Assembly: GCA_035490315.1 (NCBI GenBank)
Contig: DATHET010000050.1
Coordinates: forward strand, 1-41,983
Direction: 5' to 3'
DNA from: JADJQU01 sp035490315
Lineage (GTDB): Bacteria > Planctomycetota > UBA1135 > GCA-002686595
DNA: 41,983 nucleotides
Below are positions 8,013-17,097 of this stretch, one piece after another. A program made the position numbers and the translations under genes. Position 1 is the stretch's first letter. Each line of letters opens with the position of its first letter. The notes beneath the pieces are model-generated. The model saw only the letters and a program-made list of their open reading frames with translations, was not told the DNA's origin and ran no database searches.

Positions 8013-8930
8013 TCACCACAGGAACGTCCCACCGGATTCGAGGGCGCGCGCGTCGACGCGCCGTCCGCGCAGGCCGTGGACGATGCCCAGGGCCTTGGCG
8101 AGCACGGAGCGGCCGCGGCCGCGCGAAAGCTCGAACAGGCCGACGAAGGGCAGCGATGCCACGTCGAACACGAAGAACGAGATCCAGTGGCGCGGCTTGG
8201 CGTGCTCGCGCAGGAACCAGATCGAGTTGACGCCCATCATGTACTTCCGCCGCGGGTTGTAGCCCCCGCCGGTCGAGCTCGAGGGCAGGTGCAGGGCGCA
8301 GGCTTCGCCCACGACCCGCGATCCCCAGCCGAGGCGTTTCGCGCGCAGGGCCAGGTCGACGTCCTCGCTGTAGGCGAAGTAGCGGCCGTCGAACCCCGAC
8401 GCGTTCTCGAAGGCCTCGCGGCGCGCGAGCAGCGCGCAGCCGACCACGTAATCGACGTCGCGCGTGGCGTGGAAACGCTGGCCGTCCGGCTCGCCCTGGC
8501 CGATCAGCGTGGTCAGATTCTGGCGCCACGAGAGCTTGCCGCCCGCGGCCCAGATGCGCGTCGGATCGCGCGCGTCGAGCACGCGCGGGCCGACGAAGCC
8601 GAGCTTTGGATCGCGCTCCAGCTCGCGCACGAGCTTTTCCAGCTCGTTCGGCCGCAGCAGCACGTCGTTGTTGACGAACAAGAGCGCGTCGCAGCCCAGC
8701 TCGATCGCGCGCGCCGCTCCGCGGTTGGAGGCCTCGCCGAAGCCGAGGTTGGCGTCGTTGCGCAGGATCTCCACGGTCGGAAAACTCTCGCGCACGAGCT
8801 CGAGCGAGCCGTCGCTCGAGGCGTTGTCCACGAACACGATTTGCGCGAGGGCGGCGCCCTGCAGCACCGCGAGGCAGGCGACGTTCGCCGCGCCGCCGTT
8901 CCAGTTGACGACCACCGCGGCGATGCGCAT
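8013..8930 (-). CDS. Glycosyltransferase family 2 (rhamnosyltransferase-like)
   Basis: A 305-residue GT-A glycosyltransferase. Visible motifs: the N-terminal nucleotide-binding strand (AAVVVNWNG), VFVDNASSDGSLELV, NLGFGEASNRGA, the metal-site region ALLFVNNDVLLRP, and YFAYSEDVDLALRAKRLGW, which carries the acceptor-side ED. This WNG/NNSSDGS/GFGxANN pattern is typical of bacterial rhamnosyl- and other sugar transferases acting on surface polysaccharide; donor and acceptor cannot be read. No membrane segment is needed for catalysis, though residues about 255-275 are hydrophobic and may associate with the membrane. The start ATG (8930) shares one base with the xseA stop (TGATG), so translation is coupled to xseA. 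Confidence 0.88.
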   Translation of the reverse strand: MRIAAVVVNWNGGAANVACLAVLQGAALAQIVFVDNASSDGSLELVRESFPTVEILRNDANLGFGEASNRGAARAIELGCDALLFVNNDVLLRPNELEKLVRELERDPKLGFVGPRVLDARDPTRIWAAGGKLSWRQNLTTLIGQGEPDGQRFHATRDVDYVVGCALLARREAFENASGFDGRYFAYSEDVDLALRAKRLGWGSRVVGEACALHLPSSSTGGGYNPRRKYMMGVNSIWFLREHAKPRHWISFFVFDVASLPFVGLFELSRGRGRSVLAKALGIVHGLRGRRVDARALESGGTFLW

Positions 8931-10336
8931 CAGGAATCCGAGGGCCCCACGACCGAATCGAGGACCTGGCTGCGGACGCGGCCATCGCTCAAGTGAGTCA
9001 AGAGGATCTCGCCGCCGTGCAGCTCGGCGGCCGAGCGCACCACGCGGCCGTCCTCGCGCGCCGAGATCGAGTAGCCGCGGCCGAGGATCGCCGTCGGTGA
9101 AAGGGCTTCGAGGCGAGCCGCGAGCAAAGCCTGGCGCGCGATGCGGCGTTCGAGCAGGGCCTGCAGACGCGAGCCGAGCAGGTGACGCGCGCTCTCCAGA
9201 CGCTTCTCGCGCTCGGCGAGCTTCGCACGCGGTCCGTTGCGCTCGAGGGTGCGCTCCAGTTGCGCGAGCCGCGCGCGCGCGCGCTCGACGCGGCGCGCGA
9301 GACCAGTTTCCAGGCGCGAAGCCAGGCGACCCAGGCGCTCGCGACGCACGCCGAACAGGGTGCGCGGATCGCGCAGCACCCGCGAGGCAGCGGCGCGCTG
9401 CAGGCGCTCGCTGCGCGAAGCGAAGCTGATGTCGATCGCGCGCGCGAGGTGGCCGCTGGAACGCTCGAGGGCGACGGCCAAGGCCGCGCGATCGGGGATC
9501 ACGACTTGCGCAGCGTCGGTCGGCGTGTGGGCGCGCCGATCGCTGACCAGGTCGGCGAGGGTGACGTCGACCTCGTGGCCGACGCCGCTGACCACCGGCG
9601 TGCGCGAATTCCAGATCGCTTCGAGGACGGCCAGCTCGTTGAAGGCCCAGAGATCTTCCAGGCTGCCCCCGCCGCGACAGATGACGATCACGTCCACCCC
9701 CGCGTCGTCGAGGCGGCGGATCGCGCGCGCGATCTCGGCCGCGGCAGTCGCACCCTGGACGGCCGTGTGCGCGAGCAGCAGCGGATAGCCAGGCCAGCGC
9801 ACGGAACGGGTGCGCAGGAAATCCTGGAAGGCGGCTCCGTCGCGGCTGGTCGCGACGCCGATGCGCAAGGGCAAGGCAGGGAAAGGGCGCTTGCGCTCGA
9901 ACCAGCCGCGCGCCTTCAATTCGTTCTTGCGCTTCTCGAGCTCGGCGAGCAGCGCGCCGATTCCCGCGGGCTCGAGCCGCTGCACGTTCAAGCTGTAGGT
10001 GCCACGCGGCGCGTACACGTCGAGCTTGCCGTGGGCGATCACCTGCAAGCCCTCCTTGAGCTCGAAGCGCGCCGCCTGGGCGAGCTGGCTCTTCCAGACC
10101 ATGCAGGCGATCTTCGCGTCGATGTCCTTGAGGTCGAAGTAGAGGTGACCGGAAGCGGCGCGGACCACGCGCGAGACCTCGCCTTCGACGCTGACGCGTC
10201 CCAGGCCGCCGACGAGCTTCTCGATGCGCCGCGTCAGCTCGCGCACGGTCTGCACGCGCGGCGCGGACTCCTGGCTCGCGGCGGATTCCTCGTTCGGCTC
10301 GCGAGGCGTGAAGAGATCCTCGGTCGGCGCGGGCAT
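8930..10336 (-). CDS. xseA: Exodeoxyribonuclease VII large subunit
   Basis: A 468-residue XseA. The N-terminal OB-fold domain (about 30-125; VQTVRELTRRIEKLVGGLGRVSVEGEVS, GHLYFDLKD) is followed by the catalytic domain with RIGVATSRDGAAFQDFL, VDVIVICRGGGSLEDLWAFN and VVSGVGHEVDVTLADLVSDRRAHTPTDAA cores, then a long Arg-rich coiled coil and the C-terminal ILGRGYSIS segment. Exo VII with the small XseB subunit degrades single-stranded DNA to oligonucleotides in repair. No xseB is seen in this window. An acidic 20-residue N-terminal extension precedes the OB fold. ATG 10336 is the first start after an in-frame upstream run with no support. The gene is followed with a 1-nt overlap by the glycosyltransferase. 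Confidence 0.93.
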   Translation of the reverse strand: MPAPTEDLFTPREPNEESAASQESAPRVQTVRELTRRIEKLVGGLGRVSVEGEVSRVVRAASGHLYFDLKDIDAKIACMVWKSQLAQAARFELKEGLQVIAHGKLDVYAPRGTYSLNVQRLEPAGIGALLAELEKRKNELKARGWFERKRPFPALPLRIGVATSRDGAAFQDFLRTRSVRWPGYPLLLAHTAVQGATAAAEIARAIRRLDDAGVDVIVICRGGGSLEDLWAFNELAVLEAIWNSRTPVVSGVGHEVDVTLADLVSDRRAHTPTDAAQVVIPDRAALAVALERSSGHLARAIDISFASRSERLQRAAASRVLRDPRTLFGVRRERLGRLASRLETGLARRVERARARLAQLERTLERNGPRAKLAEREKRLESARHLLGSRLQALLERRIARQALLAARLEALSPTAILGRGYSISAREDGRVVRSAAELHGGEILLTHLSDGRVRSQVLDSVVGPSDS

Positions 10337-10368
10337 GCCGGATCTTATGCTCGGATCCTCGCGCGGAG

Positions 10369-11592
10369 TCAATGCAGGACCGGAGCGGACTCTGCGCGTT
10401 CCTTGGGCTCCGCAAGGCCGGGGATTCCGGCGCTGATCCAGACCTGCGCATCCGCGGATGGCAAGAGGATGCGGTAGCGGCCGTCGAGGAAGGGCACGCG
10501 CTCGTCCTCGCCGCGCACCTGCACGCCGCTCTCGAGCGCCAGCTCCACGCCGTTCGCCGCGCGGGAGATCTTCATCCGATCCGCGAACAGTCGGCGCTCG
10601 ACGTCGCCTCGCTCGTCCAGCCGCTCGAGGTGGACTTCGAGCAGCGATCCATCCTGCACGCCGCCGAGCGTGCGCAGCCGGTAGACGCCGCCCGCGGTCT
10701 GCGTCTTCAGCAGGTCGTTGAGCGATTGCTTGACGACGATCAGGTCCCAGAGTCCGTCGTCGCCGGAAAGATCCAGGCCCTTCTCCCCGAACAGCTCGCG
10801 GAAATCGTCGACCCACGATTTGGGATCGACTTCTTGGAGCACGATGCGGCGCGCGCTGGTGCGGCCCTCGCCGCTCGGCTCGAATTCGATGCGCTGACCC
10901 GCGCGAGTCTCGTAGCCGTCCTCGAGCACCAGGGTCAGGCTGCGCGCCGAGCGGCTGGCCTCCATGCGCAGTCGCGCGGCGTAGAGGCTGCCGGCGAAAC
11001 GGCCTTGACCGTCGAGCAGGCGCAGCACGACCGGGCCGATCGCGTTGCCTTCGAGAGTTCCGCACTCGAGCAGATCCAGGCCGCGGATCTGCTCCAGCGT
11101 GAACAGCGTGCGCAGCGCGCGGGCGATGTGCAGCGAGCGAGCCTGGATCACCGGATCCGCGGCGAGGGCCTCGGCGGAAGTCGCCGCGGCTTCGGCGGCT
11201 TCGGCATCCTTGGCCTCGGTTCCAGTCGGCTCGGCACCGAAATTCTTGCCGCCCGGCAGACGCTCCGGCGACACCTTCGAGAGCAGGATCGAATACTCCG
11301 CCCATTCGCGCTCGCGCGAGAGGCGCCGGGCTTCGCTGTCGGTGAGCTGCGCGCGCATGTCGTCGAGCCGCTTGTCGGATTGCTCCTGGCGGATGCGCGC
11401 GCTCTCGAGCTCCGCCTCGAGCTGGGCGATCCGCGCGGTCCGATCGTTCGACTCGGCGGCCTGCGCGGTCGGAGAGGCTCCAGGCGCGGAGGGAGCTTCG
11501 CGATCGCAGCTCGCGATCCAGATCGGCAGCAGCGCGATCAGCCCGAGTCCCGCACGAGTCAGCGCGAGCCTGGAATCAATAACGCGCCTCAT
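10369..11592 (-). CDS. Lipoprotein with coiled coil, unknown function
   Basis: A 407-residue protein with a lipoprotein signal (hydrophobic run then WIASC, Cys about 29). Residues about 50-100 are a strong heptad-type coiled coil (RIAQLEAELESARIRQEQSDKRLDDM), followed by an Ala/Glu-rich linker and a beta-rich C-terminal region of about 250 residues without a recognisable motif. It is probably anchored to a membrane facing the periplasm. The start overlaps the end of the preceding gene by 17 nt and xseA begins 32 nt after its stop, so these form one minus-strand unit. I do not recognise the family. Confidence 0.6.
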   Translation of the reverse strand: MRRVIDSRLALTRAGLGLIALLPIWIASCDREAPSAPGASPTAQAAESNDRTARIAQLEAELESARIRQEQSDKRLDDMRAQLTDSEARRLSREREWAEYSILLSKVSPERLPGGKNFGAEPTGTEAKDAEAAEAAATSAEALAADPVIQARSLHIARALRTLFTLEQIRGLDLLECGTLEGNAIGPVVLRLLDGQGRFAGSLYAARLRMEASRSARSLTLVLEDGYETRAGQRIEFEPSGEGRTSARRIVLQEVDPKSWVDDFRELFGEKGLDLSGDDGLWDLIVVKQSLNDLLKTQTAGGVYRLRTLGGVQDGSLLEVHLERLDERGDVERRLFADRMKISRAANGVELALESGVQVRGEDERVPFLDGRYRILLPSADAQVWISAGIPGLAEPKERAESAPVLH

Positions 11593-12352
11593 TCGTGCCC
11601 TGCCCGGCAGGGTTCGACGCGCCGGGCGCGGCGGTCTTCCCGCCGCTCTTCGAGCTCGATCCGGGAGCCGCGGCGTCGAGGCTCGCCATCGGCCCGACCA
11701 GGTCGCCTTGGCGCAGGGGCCGCGAAGTCAGGCCGACTTCGAGCGCGGCTTCGCCGTTGCTAGATCCATCGGAAAGTCCGGCCAGCCGAGCCCCTGGGAG
11801 AGGCGCGCGGCCCCACAGGAACAGGTCGAGCGAGGTTCCGACCACCAGCGGCGACGTCGGCGGCGCGAGCAGGGTCGCCAGGGGATCGAGATCGCGGCCG
11901 AGGCGGATCGGCGCGAGGGCCGTGCCCGAGCTGTCGACGATGCTCAAGCGCCCGACGTCGAGCGACGCCGGCTCACCGGCGGTCTTCGCTCCCTCCAGCG
12001 GCCGCCACTCCAGCCTCAAGCGCCAGGATTCACCCTCGGAGAGTCCGTAGCGGCTGCGCAAGGCCTTGGCCTGGAAAGCCTGGCGTCCCGCATCGGGCTC
12101 GGACGGGGCGAGCCAGAAAGCCAAGGTCGCGCCGCCGAGCTGCGTCTCGCCGCCGAGCACGTCGTGGGTCGCGTCCGGATCAGCGCGCGCCGGCGGTCGC
12201 GTGGGAACCAGCGAAAGCGAGGGATGGCGGATCCACCACACGGCCGCGACGCTCAGCGCGAGCGGAATCAACATCAGGTACGGACCGCCTCGGTTCGCGC
12301 GGCGCCCGGGAACGCCCAGCTCGGGATCCAAGGCCGGATCCGTACCGCTCAA
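11576..12352 (-). CDS. Membrane-anchored protein, unknown function
   Basis: A 258-residue protein if the TTG at 12352 is used; this start overlaps the preceding stop as TTGA and yields a short cytoplasmic segment (MSGTDPALDPELGVPGRR) before a single transmembrane helix (YLMLIPLALSVAAVWWI). The alternative ATG at 12274 would begin at the helix itself. The outer region looks beta-rich (TLAFWLAP, SWRLRLEWRPLEG, LDLFLWGRAPLPGARLAGL), and the C-terminal 40 residues are Gly/Ala/Ser-rich. No known family is apparent. Position between a HEAT-like exported protein and a lipoprotein suggests a shared envelope task. Confidence 0.55.
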   Translation of the reverse strand: MSGTDPALDPELGVPGRRANRGGPYLMLIPLALSVAAVWWIRHPSLSLVPTRPPARADPDATHDVLGGETQLGGATLAFWLAPSEPDAGRQAFQAKALRSRYGLSEGESWRLRLEWRPLEGAKTAGEPASLDVGRLSIVDSSGTALAPIRLGRDLDPLATLLAPPTSPLVVGTSLDLFLWGRAPLPGARLAGLSDGSSNGEAALEVGLTSRPLRQGDLVGPMASLDAAAPGSSSKSGGKTAAPGASNPAGQGTNEARY

Positions 12353-13167
12353 GACTTGTCCCAGTCCTTCTTCTTGTTGTCGTTCCACCAGGCCTGCCAC
12401 TTCTGCGGATCGGTCTCGGTGTGCCGGCTCAAGCGCTGCAAGCTGGTGATGATCGGCGCCGAGATCGTGTCCCAGCGGTCCTTGTCGGCCTGGTTCGGCG
12501 TCTGCACGTCGATCGCACCCTTGGCGGGCATCAACGCGTTCTTGATCAGCTCGTCGACGCATTCCTTGCGCACTTTCTGATCGGCTTCGGCGAATTCGCC
12601 CAGGGCTTCGGCGGCAGCGGCCTGGATCGCAGGTGTCTTGTCGACGAGCAGCTTGATCAAGGCCTTGCGCCCGTCCTCGTCCTTGGTCTTGCCCAGCGAC
12701 TTGATCAGTTGAGCCTGCAAGGGCAGGTCCTTGCGGTGGTCCTTGTGCCCGATCCATTTCATCAGGATCGGCGCGCTCTCCGGGCCCATGTCGCGCAGGC
12801 ACACGGCCGAGGCCATGTACAGCTTGTTGTCGCGCACGCCCTCGGCGGATTCCTGGCGCTTGGCCTCGAAGCACTTGTCGATGCCCTTGACGATCATCAG
12901 GCGATCCTTGGGTCCGCTCTTCTCGAACTCCTTGAACAGGGTGTCGAGGATCTTGATCGCGTCCTCGTCCTCCTTGCCGCGCTTGCCGGCGTGCTCGCCG
13001 AGCTTGTCGATCGCCTCCTTGATCTCCGGACGATTGTCCGGATTGGTGTTGGGCGCAGGCTGCTGTCCAGCGGCGAGGGCGACGGCGGCGAGAGGCGCGG
13101 CGCCGGCGATGGAAGGAACGAAGAGTGCACTCGCGCAGAGGATCCAGGCTTTCATGGCGTCGTTCAT
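12349..13167 (-). CDS. Exported HEAT-like repeat protein
   Basis: A 272-residue protein with a signal peptide (MKAWILCASALFVPSIAGA, starting at the fifth residue) and an all-helical body with HEAT-like pairs, for example LPLQAQLIKSLGKTKDEDGRKALIKLL and TPAIQAAAAEALGEFAEAD. The C terminus is Lys/Trp-rich (WQAWWNDNKKKDWDKS). Helical repeat proteins usually scaffold protein contacts. Two ATGs are possible (13167 and 13155); neither has a clear Shine-Dalgarno, and the second gives the more usual signal peptide. It heads the minus-strand unit that continues to xseA and the glycosyltransferase, with about 105 nt upstream for a promoter. Confidence 0.65.
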   Translation of the reverse strand: MNDAMKAWILCASALFVPSIAGAAPLAAVALAAGQQPAPNTNPDNRPEIKEAIDKLGEHAGKRGKEDEDAIKILDTLFKEFEKSGPKDRLMIVKGIDKCFEAKRQESAEGVRDNKLYMASAVCLRDMGPESAPILMKWIGHKDHRKDLPLQAQLIKSLGKTKDEDGRKALIKLLVDKTPAIQAAAAEALGEFAEADQKVRKECVDELIKNALMPAKGAIDVQTPNQADKDRWDTISAPIITSLQRLSRHTETDPQKWQAWWNDNKKKDWDKS

Positions 13168-13272
13168 AGGTAAATGCTTCGGGGTCCTGCTCGGACAGTA
13201 CGCGTTCGTTAACCGTACGCAGACCGACCCTCCGTGGAAAGATCGTCGGCGGGAAGATCGGAAGGAAGTGTC

Positions 13273-14697
13273 TTAGTACGGCCGCCCCGAGTTCCTACCA
13301 GTTCCGTGGGGTTGGTCGGAGCTCGCGCCCAGAGCCTCCAGCATGGCTCGAGCCTTGGCCAGGGTCTCGCGCTCCTCGGCCGCGGCGTCGGAGGACCAGG
13401 TGATCCCGCCGCCGACCTGGAAGGACAATTCGCCGCCGCCGGTTTCGCGCCACAGAAAGGTGCGGATCAGGATGTTGAAGGCGGCGTTCCCGCGCAGGTC
13501 GACGAAGCCGAGCGAGCCGGTGAAAAAACCGCGGCCCGCGCCTTCGAGCTCGGCGATGCGCGCCATGGCGGCGAGCTTCGGTGCGCCGCTGATCGAGCCT
13601 CCGGGGAAGAGCGCATCGAGCAGGTCGAAGGCATCGAGACCTGGCCGCAACCTGGCCACGACGTCGGCGGTCAAATGGTGCACGCGCGCGTAGCTGCGCA
13701 GCCGGGGCCAGTCCTCGACGCGCACGCTGCCGGCGACGGCGCAGCGGCCGAGATCGTTGCGCTCGAGGTCGACGATCATCGCCAGCTCGGCCTGGTCCTT
13801 TTCGCTCGCGAGCAGCGTCCGCGCGCGTTGCGCGTCGATCGCCGGATCGTCCGAGCGCTCGATCGTGCCCTTGATCGGCCGCGTGCGCGCCACGCCGTCC
13901 TCGAGCTCGAAAAACAACTCGGGCGAAGCCGAAAGCAGGGCGCCCGCGGGCTCGAAGCCGTCGCTCGCGCGCCAGCGCAGGTAGCCCATGTACGGCGCGG
14001 GATTCGCGGCGCGCAGGCGCGCGTACCAGTCGTGCGGCTCGCCCTGCGCGAGCGCGCTGAAGCGATGGGCGAGGTTCGCCTGGTAGAGATCGCCGCGGCC
14101 GATCGACTGGCGCAGTGCTTCGATCCGGCGCATGTGTTCCTGCGGCGTCACGTGACGCTGCAGCGGTTGCGCGCGTGTCGCTCCAAGGCGAGGCGCGGCG
14201 CGCAATTCTCGCTCGATGGTCCGACGGCGCTGCTCGAGCGGCTCGCGACCGTCGCCGGGATCGTCCGCGAGCACCAGCCAGGTGCGGCCCGCGAGCTCGT
14301 CGCGCACCAGGAAGTCGACGTACAGCCCGCCGACGAACAAGGGTTGAGCCCAGGGCTCGGCGGCGACGTCGATCCGGCGCTCGCCGGCGGCGCCGAGGTC
14401 GTAGGCGAGGGCGCACAGCAGGCCGCCGTGGAACGGACCCGGGATCTCGTCTCCGCCGTCGGGCGTCAGCGCGGCGAGCAGCGAGCGCAAGCCGCCTGGT
14501 CGCGATGCGGCGCGCGCATGGTCGGGTCCCAGCGGCAAGGGATCGAAGGCCAGGAGGCTCGCGCGACGCGGCTCGCCCGCGGCGCTGTCGAGCAGGATCG
14601 GCAGGCGATGCGCGGATAGCAGGCCGAGCGCGTGAGCCGGCTCGAGCTCGCGGGCCTGCTCGAACACGCGCGCGCGCAAGCGAAAGCCGCGGTCCAT
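13273..14697 (-). CDS. pabB: Aminodeoxychorismate synthase component I
   Basis: A 474-residue chorismate-binding enzyme. The C-terminal half carries the ADC synthase signatures: QANLAHRF, RTRPIKGTIER with the Lys of PIKGT that distinguishes PabB from anthranilate synthase (PIAGT), DLERNDLGR, VHHLTADV and FPGGSISGAPKLAAM. It makes 4-amino-4-deoxychorismate from chorismate for p-aminobenzoate and folate; the glutaminase PabA and lyase PabC are not in the window. The first 150 residues match the weaker-conserved N-terminal part of PabB. ATG 14697 starts 5 nt after the MFS stop, so the two genes are co-transcribed. An open frame far upstream overlaps the MFS gene and is spurious. Confidence 0.9.
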   Translation of the reverse strand: MDRGFRLRARVFEQARELEPAHALGLLSAHRLPILLDSAAGEPRRASLLAFDPLPLGPDHARAASRPGGLRSLLAALTPDGGDEIPGPFHGGLLCALAYDLGAAGERRIDVAAEPWAQPLFVGGLYVDFLVRDELAGRTWLVLADDPGDGREPLEQRRRTIERELRAAPRLGATRAQPLQRHVTPQEHMRRIEALRQSIGRGDLYQANLAHRFSALAQGEPHDWYARLRAANPAPYMGYLRWRASDGFEPAGALLSASPELFFELEDGVARTRPIKGTIERSDDPAIDAQRARTLLASEKDQAELAMIVDLERNDLGRCAVAGSVRVEDWPRLRSYARVHHLTADVVARLRPGLDAFDLLDALFPGGSISGAPKLAAMARIAELEGAGRGFFTGSLGFVDLRGNAAFNILIRTFLWRETGGGELSFQVGGGITWSSDAAAEERETLAKARAMLEALGASSDQPHGTGRNSGRPY

Positions 14698-14702
14698 CGA
14701 GC

Positions 14703-15977
14703 TCACACGGCGCGCGGAGCAAAACTCGCGCCGAAACGCTGCTTGTAGCGGACGGCGACCAGCGTCGCGCAGCCGAGCACGAGTGCCGCGACGAAGAACG
14801 GCGACTGGGGTCCGAACTGCTTGAAGCACAGGCCCGCGATCGGAGGACCGCTCATGCGCGCGAGGCTCGAGATCGACTGGTTGATGCCGAGGAAGGAACC
14901 CTGCTCCTCGATCGGGCTGGCCCGCGACACGAGCCCGGTCAAAGCCGGATTGTTCAAGCCAAAGCCGACCGGCAGCAGGATGCAGCCCGTGATCACGAGC
15001 CCCCAGCTCTCCAGCACGCCGCCGACTCCGACCACGCACAGCGACAGACCGAGAATCGCCGGCCCCGCGATCGTCAGCGTGGTCTCGCCGAAGCGCGGCA
15101 CGAGCCTGCGGATCAAGCCGCCCTGGATCAACGCCGAGATCACGCCGACGCCCGCGAGGTAGCGCCCGGCGACCGGGGCCGCGGCCATGATCTGCTCGAG
15201 GCTGGCATCGTTGAGCGGGCCGTCGAGGTGGAAGATCTTCGGGAAGCGCGCGAGGCCGAAGCGCGTGAACATTGCCTCGAAAGAGCCGAAGGCGACCACG
15301 GACAGGAAGGTCAGGAGCATCAGCGACGAGATCCGCGGCTCGCCGAGCGCGCGCTTGAGCTGCGAGGCGTGGAACACGCGCGAACCCGAGCCGCTGCGCG
15401 CGGGCTCCGGCAGACGCAGGTATCCGAACAGCGCCGCGCACAGCGACAAGCCGCAGGCGAAGAAACCCGGCGCCATCGGCGAAAGGGTGGTCAGCTCGCC
15501 GCCGAGCAAGGGACCGAGGGTGAAGCCCAGACCGAAGGCCGCTCCGATCAGGCCCATTTCCTTGGAGCGATTCTCCGGCGTGGTCACATCGGCGATGTAG
15601 GCCTGAGCGGTCGAGATGTTGGCGCCGAAGAATCCGGCCAGCAGCCGCGAGGCGAAGAGCAGGGGCAGGGAGTGCGCGAAGGCGAACAGGGCATAGGACG
15701 CCGCGGTGCCGACCAGTCCACCGATCAACACCGGGCGGCGCCCGATGCGGTCGGAGATCCGGCCCCACATCGGCGCGAAGAAGAACTGCATCCCCGAGAA
15801 GCAGGAGAACAGGAGGCCGAGGGTGACCTCGTTCGCGCCGTAGGCCTTGCTGTACACGGGCAGGAGCGGCAGCACGATTCCGAAGCCCAGGAGGTCGATG
15901 AAGACCGTCAGGAAGATGAACAGCAGCGGGGAGCGCCCCGAGCCTCGCCGCTCCCCTTCCTTGCCCTGGATTGCCAT
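14703..15977 (-). CDS. MFS transporter (TetA/DHA1-like)
   Basis: A 424-residue membrane protein with about 12 hydrophobic segments. The first helix has FIFLTVFIDLLGFGIVLPLLP, typical of TetA-like DHA1 drug:H+ antiporters, and motif A is present between helices 2 and 3 (GRISDRIGRRPVLIGG). A charged central loop (about 195-215) separates the two six-helix halves. Such proteins export drugs or small metabolites; the substrate cannot be inferred. ATG 15977 fits the family start, with only a short basic leader. pabB follows after 5 nt, which may be chance linkage. Confidence 0.87.
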   Translation of the reverse strand: MAIQGKEGERRGSGRSPLLFIFLTVFIDLLGFGIVLPLLPVYSKAYGANEVTLGLLFSCFSGMQFFFAPMWGRISDRIGRRPVLIGGLVGTAASYALFAFAHSLPLLFASRLLAGFFGANISTAQAYIADVTTPENRSKEMGLIGAAFGLGFTLGPLLGGELTTLSPMAPGFFACGLSLCAALFGYLRLPEPARSGSGSRVFHASQLKRALGEPRISSLMLLTFLSVVAFGSFEAMFTRFGLARFPKIFHLDGPLNDASLEQIMAAAPVAGRYLAGVGVISALIQGGLIRRLVPRFGETTLTIAGPAILGLSLCVVGVGGVLESWGLVITGCILLPVGFGLNNPALTGLVSRASPIEEQGSFLGINQSISSLARMSGPPIAGLCFKQFGPQSPFFVAALVLGCATLVAVRYKQRFGASFAPRAV

Positions 15978-16082
15978 GCGGGGCGGAGTCTATCCCCCTG
16001 GGGAGGCGGCCGTCCCCGCTCCGGGCCTGGTTTCGAGGCTGGAGACTTCCCCGACTTGGCTCCCCCGCCCCGGGTGACCGAT

Positions 16083-16089
16083 AAGGAGG
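16083..16089 (+). promoter_or_regulatory. Strong Shine-Dalgarno
   Basis: AAGGAGG lies 4 nt before the ATG at 16094. It is the clearest ribosome-binding site in the window, where most genes have weak or no Shine-Dalgarno, and suggests the following exported protein is made in quantity. Confidence 0.7.
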
Positions 16090-16093
16090 CGCC

Positions 16094-16558
16094 ATGAACT
16101 CGAAACAAACACTCGTCGTTTTCGGAACCGCCGCCCTGTGCGGCCTCGCCCTCGCCCAGACTCCGACTCCCACGCCTCCGCCTGGGGCGCGGCTCGACGC
16201 ACTGGAGAAAGAGGTCAAGAGCCTGAACGCGCGGCTCGACGCCCTTCCCGCGCCGATGAACAACGATGTCGCCGCGCTGAAGAAAGAGCTCGGCGAGACG
16301 CGCGTGCTCGTCAACCAGCTGGTGAGCTGGGCCGCCAACCAGGCCGATGGCGCGGTGGAGCTCGCGCGCATCCTCGACGATTCCGAGCAGAAGGGTTTTA
16401 CCTTCGGCATCAACCCGGACTCGCGCGTGGTGCTGCTCGGCGGCTGGCGCAGCTACCTCGCGGGCGTGCAGAAAGACGCTCCCAAGCCGGTGCCCACCGT
16501 GATCGTGAAGGACTCGAAGGGAGTCAAGATCGTCAGTCCGCCCCCGGCCGGTCAATAG
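16094..16558 (+). CDS. Small exported coiled-coil protein
   Basis: A 154-residue protein with a Sec signal (MNSKQTLVVFGTAALCGLALAQ), a Thr/Pro stretch (TPTPTPPPG) and a coiled coil (LDALEKEVKSLNARLDAL, continuing to about residue 80). The C-terminal half (GFTFGINPDSRVVLLGGWRSYLAG) is not a motif I recognise. It is probably periplasmic or envelope-bound. It diverges from the MFS gene, and DUF2203 follows 47 nt after the stop. The start is fixed by the strong ribosome-binding site. Confidence 0.68.
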   Translation: MNSKQTLVVFGTAALCGLALAQTPTPTPPPGARLDALEKEVKSLNARLDALPAPMNNDVAALKKELGETRVLVNQLVSWAANQADGAVELARILDDSEQKGFTFGINPDSRVVLLGGWRSYLAGVQKDAPKPVPTVIVKDSKGVKIVSPPPAGQ

Positions 16559-16605
16559 CCTCGCGCTTCCAGCGGCGGGGGGCGGAGGCTACACCTGAGA
16601 GCCCG

Positions 16606-16977
16606 ATGGTCCGACGCCGTTTCACTCCCAAGCAAGCCAACCAGACCCTGCCTCTGGTGCGGCGCATCGTCCAGGACCTGATCACCTACGGTCGCGAGCG
16701 CCAGAAGCTCTCGAAGCGCCCCAACCAGGCCGGCTCGCGCGAACGCTGCGCGGAGATCGATGCGCGCATGCGCGATCTGCAGGACGAGCTCGCGCGCATC
16801 GGTTGCGCGTACAAGGACTGGGGCTTCGAAATGGGGCTGGTTGATTTTCCCGGCGAGATCGGCGGTCTGGACGTCCTGTTGTGCTGGCGCAGCGACGAGC
16901 CCGCGGTGGTCTGGTACCACACCAGCGACGGCGGCTTCGCGGGGCGCAAGCCGATTCCCGAAGAACTGCTCGAGTGA
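16606..16977 (+). CDS. DUF2203 family protein
   Basis: A 123-residue cytoplasmic protein with the DUF2203 layout: RRRFTPKQANQTLPLVRRI at the start, a helical middle (REICAEIDARMRDLQDEL type), and the conserved end GLVDFPGEIGGLDVLLCWRSDEPAVVWYHTSDGGFAGRKPI. The family is common in Gram-positive bacteria and planctomycetes, and its function is unknown. ATG 16606 gives the family-typical start. A long hairpin follows the stop. Confidence 0.85.
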   Translation: MVRRRFTPKQANQTLPLVRRIVQDLITYGRERQKLSKRPNQAGSRERCAEIDARMRDLQDELARIGCAYKDWGFEMGLVDFPGEIGGLDVLLCWRSDEPAVVWYHTSDGGFAGRKPIPEELLE

Positions 16978-17027
16978 GAGCGCGTCGCTGATTCCTGGCG
17001 ATTCGCCAGGAATCTTGACGCTCTCCA
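16978..17027 (+). terminator. Stem-loop after DUF2203
   Basis: GATTCCTGGCG (16990-17000) pairs exactly with 17004-17014 around an ATT loop, and outer GAGAGCG/CGCTCTC segments extend the stem with a small bulge. No T-run follows, so it is either a Rho-assisted or U-less terminator, or a hairpin in the leader of the next gene. Confidence 0.6.
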
Positions 17028-17097
17028 AGCTCGCGAATCCTGCGCGGGCCCGCGCCGACCCTTGTTCGCGGAGGTCGCTCTCTCGACAATCGCGCGG

